A stretch of DNA of 25,789 nt from Bacillota bacterium (GTDB taxonomy: Bacteria > Bacillota > Clostridia > Oscillospirales > Ruminococcaceae). Position 1 is the first letter of the stretch. Every line of letters begins with the position of its first letter. Of this stretch, positions 21,669-25,789 are shown in pieces. The notes beneath the pieces are model-generated. The model made no database searches and was not told the DNA's origin. It worked only from the letters and a program-made list of their open reading frames with translations. The translations under genes were made by a program, and so were the position numbers. The stretch lies in assembly GCA_023431215.1 (NCBI GenBank), contig JAEYXR010000113.1, forward strand, positions 1 through 25,789. The letters run 5' to 3'.

Positions 21669-22460
21669 ATGAGTCTTTCGAGTAATCGCATTGAGGGAAA
21701 AGTTTGTGTTGTTACCGGAGCTGCCAAGAGTATAGGATTTGGCATTGCAGAAAAATTTGCCCAGTCAGGTGCAAAAACAATCTTATTGGACATTGACCCT
21801 ATAGTGTTAGAAAGTGCACAAAGGCTGACTGAGCAGGGCTATTGTGCAAGGGGCTTTATCTGTGACATTACAAAGCGTGATGCAGTGTTGAAGCTGTTTG
21901 ATGCTATTGTAAAGGAATTTGGTCCGGTTTATTGCCTTGTCAACAATGCCGGTGCTGTGGACCAGCGTCCCTTTGAGGAAAATACAGAAGCCATTTTTGA
22001 CCGTATGTTTCATATTAATGTTAACGGAACGGCATGGTGTATACAAGGAGCTTTGCCCAGTATGAAGGCTGCCGATGTGGGTGGAAAGATTATTAATTTT
22101 TCTTCAAAATCAGGAAAAACCGGTTCTGCACTGATGACACCTTACAGTGCTGCCAAAGGTGCTGTCATAGCATTAACCCAGTCTCTTGCCTATGAGCTGG
22201 CAGACTATAAAATCAATGTAAACTGCATATGCCCCGGCATCACAGATGCCACAGGCGTGTGGGACAGCGTCAGCGAGAGCTATACCAAAAATCTGCAGAT
22301 GTCCCATGATGCAGTAGTAGATAAATTTTCTGCAAAAATACCCCTAAAGCGTCTTACTGCCATCAGTGATGTTGTGGACTATGTTTTCTTTCTGACAGTG
22401 GCAGGTGACTACTGCACCGGTCAGGCCATCAACATTACCGGCGGTAGAGAAATGCATTAA
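21669..22460 (+). CDS. SDR dehydrogenase, sorbitol-6-phosphate 2-dehydrogenase (SrlD/SorD)-like
   Basis: 263 residues. Rossmann motif 'TGAAKSIGFG' at about 15-24, 'NNAG' at about 91-94, catalytic Ser in 'NFSSKSGKTGS' and 'YSAAKGA' with Tyr and Lys. The 'SKSGKTGS', 'LTQSLAYELADY', 'KIPLKR' and C-terminal 'YCTGQAINITGG' segments resemble E. coli SrlD, which oxidises sorbitol 6-phosphate to fructose 6-phosphate. ATG 21669 follows AAAGGAG; the frame start at 21618 lies inside the aldolase gene and is rejected. It is the last gene before a strong terminator. The operon thus has two different polyol-phosphate dehydrogenases. Confidence 0.92.
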   Translation: MSLSSNRIEGKVCVVTGAAKSIGFGIAEKFAQSGAKTILLDIDPIVLESAQRLTEQGYCARGFICDITKRDAVLKLFDAIVKEFGPVYCLVNNAGAVDQRPFEENTEAIFDRMFHINVNGTAWCIQGALPSMKAADVGGKIINFSSKSGKTGSALMTPYSAAKGAVIALTQSLAYELADYKINVNCICPGITDATGVWDSVSESYTKNLQMSHDAVVDKFSAKIPLKRLTAISDVVDYVFFLTVAGDYCTGQAINITGGREMH

Positions 22461-22495
22461 TAGATCCAAATCTCCCTCTTACCTCCTCTCTGTGC

Positions 22496-22539
22496 AAAAC
22501 CAAAGGCAAGCCCAATTAATTGGGCTTGCCTTTGGTTTT
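22496..22539. terminator. Perfect 44-nt palindromic terminator of the PTS operon
   Basis: AAAACCAAAGGC begins the left arm and GCCTTTGGTTTT ends the right; the 22-nt arms (22496-22517, 22518-22539) are exact complements meeting in AATTAATT. The stem is flanked by A and T runs, as in the other long palindromes of this window. Confidence 0.9.
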
Positions 22540-22606
22540 ATAAGAAGGATATGAATACTCATCTTAACTTAGCGTAGGGACTACAAAAAATTGGAATAAA
22601 GCCTAC

Positions 22607-22636
22607 TTGACTAGAACGTATGTTTGATGGTACAAT
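22607..22636 (+). promoter_or_regulatory. Sigma-A promoter of the radical-SAM/DUF4130 pair
   Basis: TTGACT (22607-22612), 18-bp spacer, TACAAT (22631-22636), about 45 bp before the TTG start of the radical-SAM gene. Confidence 0.7.
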
Positions 22637-22681
22637 ATCATTGCTAAGAACAAACGTTTACCAAGAAATGGAGTGTCAGCG

Positions 22682-23986
22682 TTGGATTTAATGGAAAAAC
22701 TGCGTATACTTACCGATGCTGCCAAATATGACGTTGCCTGCACCTCCAGCGGTGTGGACAGAGCCAACAAAGGCGACGGCTTGGGCAATGCCGCAGCTGC
22801 CGGCATCTGTCACAGCTTTTCTGCAGATGGCCGGTGTATTTCACTGTTAAAGGTATTGATGACCAACTACTGCGTTTATGACTGCAAATACTGTGTTAAC
22901 GGCCATTCTCACGACCGCCCCCGTACTGCTTTTACCCCAAGAGAGCTGGCGGAGCTGACCATTTCGTTTTATCGCCGCAACTATATAGAAGGCTTGTTTT
23001 TAAGCTCCGGCATTTTAAAAAGCCCAGACTATACCTGTGAGCGAATGATAGAAGCCCTAACCATACTGCGTAAGGAATACCGCTTTAACGGGTACATCCA
23101 TGTAAAAGCCATTCCCGGTGCAGACAGCGCCCTCATTGAGCAGTTGGGGCTGTTGGCTGACCGCATGAGCGTCAACATTGAGTTGCCCAGCCAGCAAAGC
23201 CTGGGTCAGCTGGCACCCCAAAAAAGCAAGCAGTCTATTTTGGCCCCTATGCGCCAGATTCGCCAGGGAATTGCCGAAAATACAAAAGACCTGGCAGTGT
23301 ATCGTTCGGCCCCTAAATTTGTACCGGCAGGGCAAAGCACCCAGATGATTGTGGGGGCAAGCCCCGAGACAGATTTTCAAATACTGCGACTTTCTGAGTC
23401 GCTGTATCAAAAATACAGCTTGAAGCGGGTGTTTTTTTCCGCTTATATTCCCACGGTGGAAAACCCGCTACTCCCTGCGCTGGATACCCGGCCACCGCTA
23501 CTGCGGGAGCACCGCCTGTATCAGGCCGACTGGCTGTTGCGCTTTTACGGCTTTCAGGCCTCAGAGCTGCTGGATGAGCAGCATCAGAGCTTTAACCCGC
23601 TGATTGACCCCAAATGCAACTGGGCGCTGAACCATTTGGATCAGTTCCCTGTGGAAATTAACCGTGCGCCTTATGAAATGCTGCTGCGGGTGCCGGGTAT
23701 CGGTGTGGTTTCGGCACGGCGCATTACTGCTGCCCGCAGGGTGGGTAAGGTGGACTTTGAAGCCCTAAAGCGGATGGGTGTGGTGCTGAAACGCGCCCAG
23801 TACTTTATTACCTGCTGCGGTAAAATGCTGGAGGGCTTGCGTGTGACCGAGGACAGTGCTTTGAGGGCAATGGTGGCAGCGGAGCGACCCAGCCTGCCCC
23901 AGCCACAGGTGGAGCAGCTTTCTTTGTTTGCGCCCGATACCCCTACCATGGAGGATGTAAGAAGATGTTTGACAGGGCAGATGTAA
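22682..23986 (+). CDS. Radical SAM protein, putative DNA modification/repair (TIGR03916 type)
   Basis: 434 residues from TTG 22682, with GGAG (22670-22673) 8 bp upstream and a family-like N-terminus 'MDLMEKLRILTDAAKYDVAC'. The [4Fe-4S] cluster motif CX3CX2C is at Cys64, Cys68 and Cys71 ('NYCVYDCKYC'). A helix-hairpin-helix segment at about 335-365 ('LLRVPGIGVVSARRI') suggests DNA binding. In the TIGR03916 family it is encoded beside a DUF4130/uracil-DNA-glycosylase-linked partner, and that partner follows here with a 22-bp overlap. The reaction is unknown; DNA or nucleotide repair is inferred from the fold and neighbour. Confidence 0.9.
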   Translation: MDLMEKLRILTDAAKYDVACTSSGVDRANKGDGLGNAAAAGICHSFSADGRCISLLKVLMTNYCVYDCKYCVNGHSHDRPRTAFTPRELAELTISFYRRNYIEGLFLSSGILKSPDYTCERMIEALTILRKEYRFNGYIHVKAIPGADSALIEQLGLLADRMSVNIELPSQQSLGQLAPQKSKQSILAPMRQIRQGIAENTKDLAVYRSAPKFVPAGQSTQMIVGASPETDFQILRLSESLYQKYSLKRVFFSAYIPTVENPLLPALDTRPPLLREHRLYQADWLLRFYGFQASELLDEQHQSFNPLIDPKCNWALNHLDQFPVEINRAPYEMLLRVPGIGVVSARRITAARRVGKVDFEALKRMGVVLKRAQYFITCCGKMLEGLRVTEDSALRAMVAAERPSLPQPQVEQLSLFAPDTPTMEDVRRCLTGQM

Positions 23987-24780
23987 TTTACCGCTACGAC
24001 GGCAGCCTGGAGGGACTGCTGTGCTGCGTGTTTGAAAGTTTTAATCAAAAAGAGACACCCCTTGATATTGTGGCAGAAGGGCAGGAGCAATGGAGCCTTT
24101 ACCGGATGCGTGATATTGTTACAGACCCTGCCAAGGCACAACGGGTGCTGACAGGGGTAGAGCACAAAATCTCCCCACTGGCCCAGGATATGGTGATCAA
24201 GGGGTATCTTAGCTGCTTGCCGGAAAAAGAAATTCACCTTTTACGATTTTTGCAGCTGGGTTTTCAAAAAGGACGCAGAGTGACAGACATGCTGGCAGAC
24301 CCTACGGTAATGACCATTACCAAGGCCATCAAAAGCCAGTGGTACGAAGCACACCACTTTATGGGTTTTTTGCGTTTTTCTGACCATGAGGGCGCGCTTA
24401 TTGCAACCATAGCACCTAAGAATTATGTGCTACCCCTTATGGCCAATCACTTTATAGACCGCTATAGAAATGAGAATTTTCTTATCTATGACGAAACTCA
24501 TAAGTCAGCTCTCATTTATCAAAATAAAGAAGCGGAGATAATACCTCTGGAAGATTTTGTTCCGCCTGCTCCCGACGACAAAGAATTGTATGCCCGTGCC
24601 CTGTGGCAGACCTTTACCGATGCCATAGCCATTAAAAGCCGTGAAAATCCCCGCTGCCGCATGACCCACTGCCCCAAGCGGTTTTGGAAGAACATGTGGG
24701 AAATGCCTGAAAATGAACCAAAAACTTTGGCACAAGGCGCAAAGGCACAAGAGATGCTTTTGCCTACGCAGGAGCTATAG
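23965..24780 (+). CDS. DUF4130 / TIGR03915 family protein, radical-SAM partner
   Basis: 271 residues. I recognise the TIGR03915/DUF4130 family: an N-terminal 'YRYDGSLEGLLCCVFESF', a central 'FMGFLRFSDHEGALIATIAPKNYVL' region and a C-terminal 'HCPKRFWKNMWEM' block with two Cys nearby ('CRMTHC'). Some relatives are fused to uracil-DNA glycosylase domains; here no such domain is seen. ATG 23965 overlaps the end of the radical-SAM gene by 22 bp and follows GGAGGATG, so the pair is co-expressed. Its last 6 bases overlap the end of the convergent ABC-F gene. Confidence 0.9.
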   Translation: MFDRADVIYRYDGSLEGLLCCVFESFNQKETPLDIVAEGQEQWSLYRMRDIVTDPAKAQRVLTGVEHKISPLAQDMVIKGYLSCLPEKEIHLLRFLQLGFQKGRRVTDMLADPTVMTITKAIKSQWYEAHHFMGFLRFSDHEGALIATIAPKNYVLPLMANHFIDRYRNENFLIYDETHKSALIYQNKEAEIIPLEDFVPPAPDDKELYARALWQTFTDAIAIKSRENPRCRMTHCPKRFWKNMWEMPENEPKTLAQGAKAQEMLLPTQEL

Positions 24781-25788
24781 CAGGATGGTGTTGGTAGCTA
24801 CTTTTTCACAAAAAGCCCGGTCATGCTCTACAAACAACAGGGTGGGCTGGTACTCCAGCAGAAGCTCCTCTACCTGAATGCGGGAATAAAGGTCAATAAA
24901 GTTAAGGGGCTCATCCCAAATATACAAGTGCGCCTGCTGGCAGAGGCTGCGGGCCAGTAGCACCTTTTTTTGCTGCCCGCCGCTAAGTTCTTCCAGTTTT
25001 TTTTCAAACTGTACGCGCTCAAAGCCCAGCTTGCGTAAAATGGCCAAAAACAATGTTCGGTCAACTCCTTGGGTATCGGCATAGTCCCATACACTGCCCC
25101 TAAGCTGAGAAAAATCCTGGGGTAGGTACGAAATCTTCAACCGGCTGCCCATTTCTGCTTTTCCCAAGTGGGGAATCTCCATGCCACACAGCAGTTTAAG
25201 AATACTGGACTTGCCACAGCCGTTTTTGCCTTGCAGGGCAATGCGGTCACCCTGCCGGATGCAAAAGGAGATGTCACTGCACACAGGCTGGTGGGGGCTA
25301 TAGGCGATGGTAACATGAGAAAGCTCTACCAGCTTATTGCTATGGTAGCGTAAGGGCGAAAGCTTCAGTGCCTCGGCTTCTTCCACATCACGGAGCAGCA
25401 GACTTTTTTCTTCTATGGCCGTTTGCCTGCGCTGCTCCAAAGACTTGGAACGTTTCATCATTTTGGCGGCCTTGTGTCCCACAAAGCCTCTGTCCGGCCG
25501 TAGGCCGGAGTTGCGTGTGCTGTATTTGGTTTTCTCTACCCGGTCAGACCAGGCCCCGGACTGTGCCGATGCCAGTTCCAGCCTCTTAATGTCGTTTTTT
25601 AGCCGCTGATTTTCTTTTAGCTCAAACTGCTGTCGCAGCTCCATGTTGTGCTGCCAGGAGGAAAAGTTACCACTTTGTATCTCTATGCCGGTTTTGTTTA
25701 TGGCCATCATATGGTCTACGCAGCTATCTAAAAAGGCGCGGTCGTGACAAACCAGCACGAATCCCTCCTTGCACCTCAGATACTTGCC
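24775..25788 (-). CDS. ABC-F family ATPase, Lsa-like ribosome protection type (partial, 5' end outside window)
   Basis: 338 codons are visible and the frame stays open to the window edge, so the N-terminal part is missing. It begins in the D-loop/H-loop of the first ABC domain ('VLVCHDRAFLD'), passes through a charged interdomain linker (about 45-130, rich in Lys, Arg, Glu and Gln) and has a complete second ABC domain: Walker A 'GKNGCGKSS', signature 'LSGGQQKKV', Walker B with 'LYIWDEPLNFIDL' and switch His in 'LFVEHDRAF'. No membrane segments are present, as expected for ABC-F. 'KLSPLRYHSNKL' and 'WDEPLNFID' resemble the Lsa/CplR group that rescues ribosomes from lincosamide, streptogramin A and pleuromutilin drugs. 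Resistance is inferred, not shown. The stop overlaps the DUF4130 gene tail-to-tail by 6 bp. Confidence 0.9.
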   Translation of the reverse strand, partial: GKYLRCKEGFVLVCHDRAFLDSCVDHMMAINKTGIEIQSGNFSSWQHNMELRQQFELKENQRLKNDIKRLELASAQSGAWSDRVEKTKYSTRNSGLRPDRGFVGHKAAKMMKRSKSLEQRRQTAIEEKSLLLRDVEEAEALKLSPLRYHSNKLVELSHVTIAYSPHQPVCSDISFCIRQGDRIALQGKNGCGKSSILKLLCGMEIPHLGKAEMGSRLKISYLPQDFSQLRGSVWDYADTQGVDRTLFLAILRKLGFERVQFEKKLEELSGGQQKKVLLARSLCQQAHLYIWDEPLNFIDLYSRIQVEELLLEYQPTLLFVEHDRAFCEKVATNTILL

Positions 25789-25789
25789 C

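Overview
The window looks like chromosomal DNA of an anaerobic, fermentative Gram-positive bacterium of the Bacillota (class Clostridia, possibly a gut Oscillospirales-type organism). Supporting signs are strong AGGAGG-type ribosome sites, frequent TTG/GTG starts, a mannose-class PTS behind a sigma-54 promoter, citrate lyase, ROK and GntR regulators, a radical-SAM/DUF4130 pair and an Lsa-like ABC-F protein. There are no rRNA or tRNA genes, insertion sequences, phage genes or CRISPR arrays. The assignment is by gene content only; no database was searched.

Region 1 (2-5375, plus strand) is a sugar operon cut by the window start: C-terminal subunit of a split transketolase, RpiB/LacAB-type isomerase with a remodelled active site, DUF4867 protein, iron-containing alcohol dehydrogenase, ROK regulator and an L-fucose/L-arabinose isomerase-like protein. 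The first four match, in family and order, what I recall of the sulfoglycolytic transketolase pathway (sulfoquinovose to isethionate). That is the most interesting functional hypothesis here. A perfect 50-nt palindrome at 5396-5445 ends the operon and also the convergent GntR gene.

Region 2 (5475-9051) is a GntR/FCD regulator divergent from citDEF (citrate lyase gamma, beta and alpha). Both promoters are clear, and each -10 region overlaps a small palindrome that could be the operator. The accessory genes citC, citX and citG and a citrate transporter are not in the window. Region 3 (9353-11144) holds type III pantothenate kinase (coaX) and a PanT-like ECF substrate-binding subunit, so uptake and phosphorylation of pantothenate. 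A solitary SDR follows (11440-12159).

Region 4 (12199-12990, minus strand) holds an NifX/NifB-like protein behind a promoter flanked by GGCATATGCC-type palindromes. Downstream of it is an independent 24-residue ORF with 12 cysteines and 7 arginines, whose ribosome site lies inside a potential hairpin.

Region 5 (13155-22539, plus strand) is one long PTS operon with a near-consensus sigma-54 promoter: HPr, Enzyme I, IIC, IID, an AlsE-like epimerase, IIA, IIB, a GatD-like dehydrogenase, an HxlB-like SIS isomerase, an unrecognised helical protein, a divergent DeoC-type aldolase and an SrlD/SorD-like SDR. It appears to import a hexitol or unusual hexose as its phosphate and convert it to fructose 6-phosphate or triose-level intermediates; the substrate cannot be read from sequence.

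Region 6 (22607-25788) is a radical-SAM protein with helix-hairpin-helix and its overlapping DUF4130 partner, a putative DNA repair or modification pair. It converges, with a 6-bp tail-to-tail overlap, on an ABC-F ribosome-protection-type ATPase cut by the window end.
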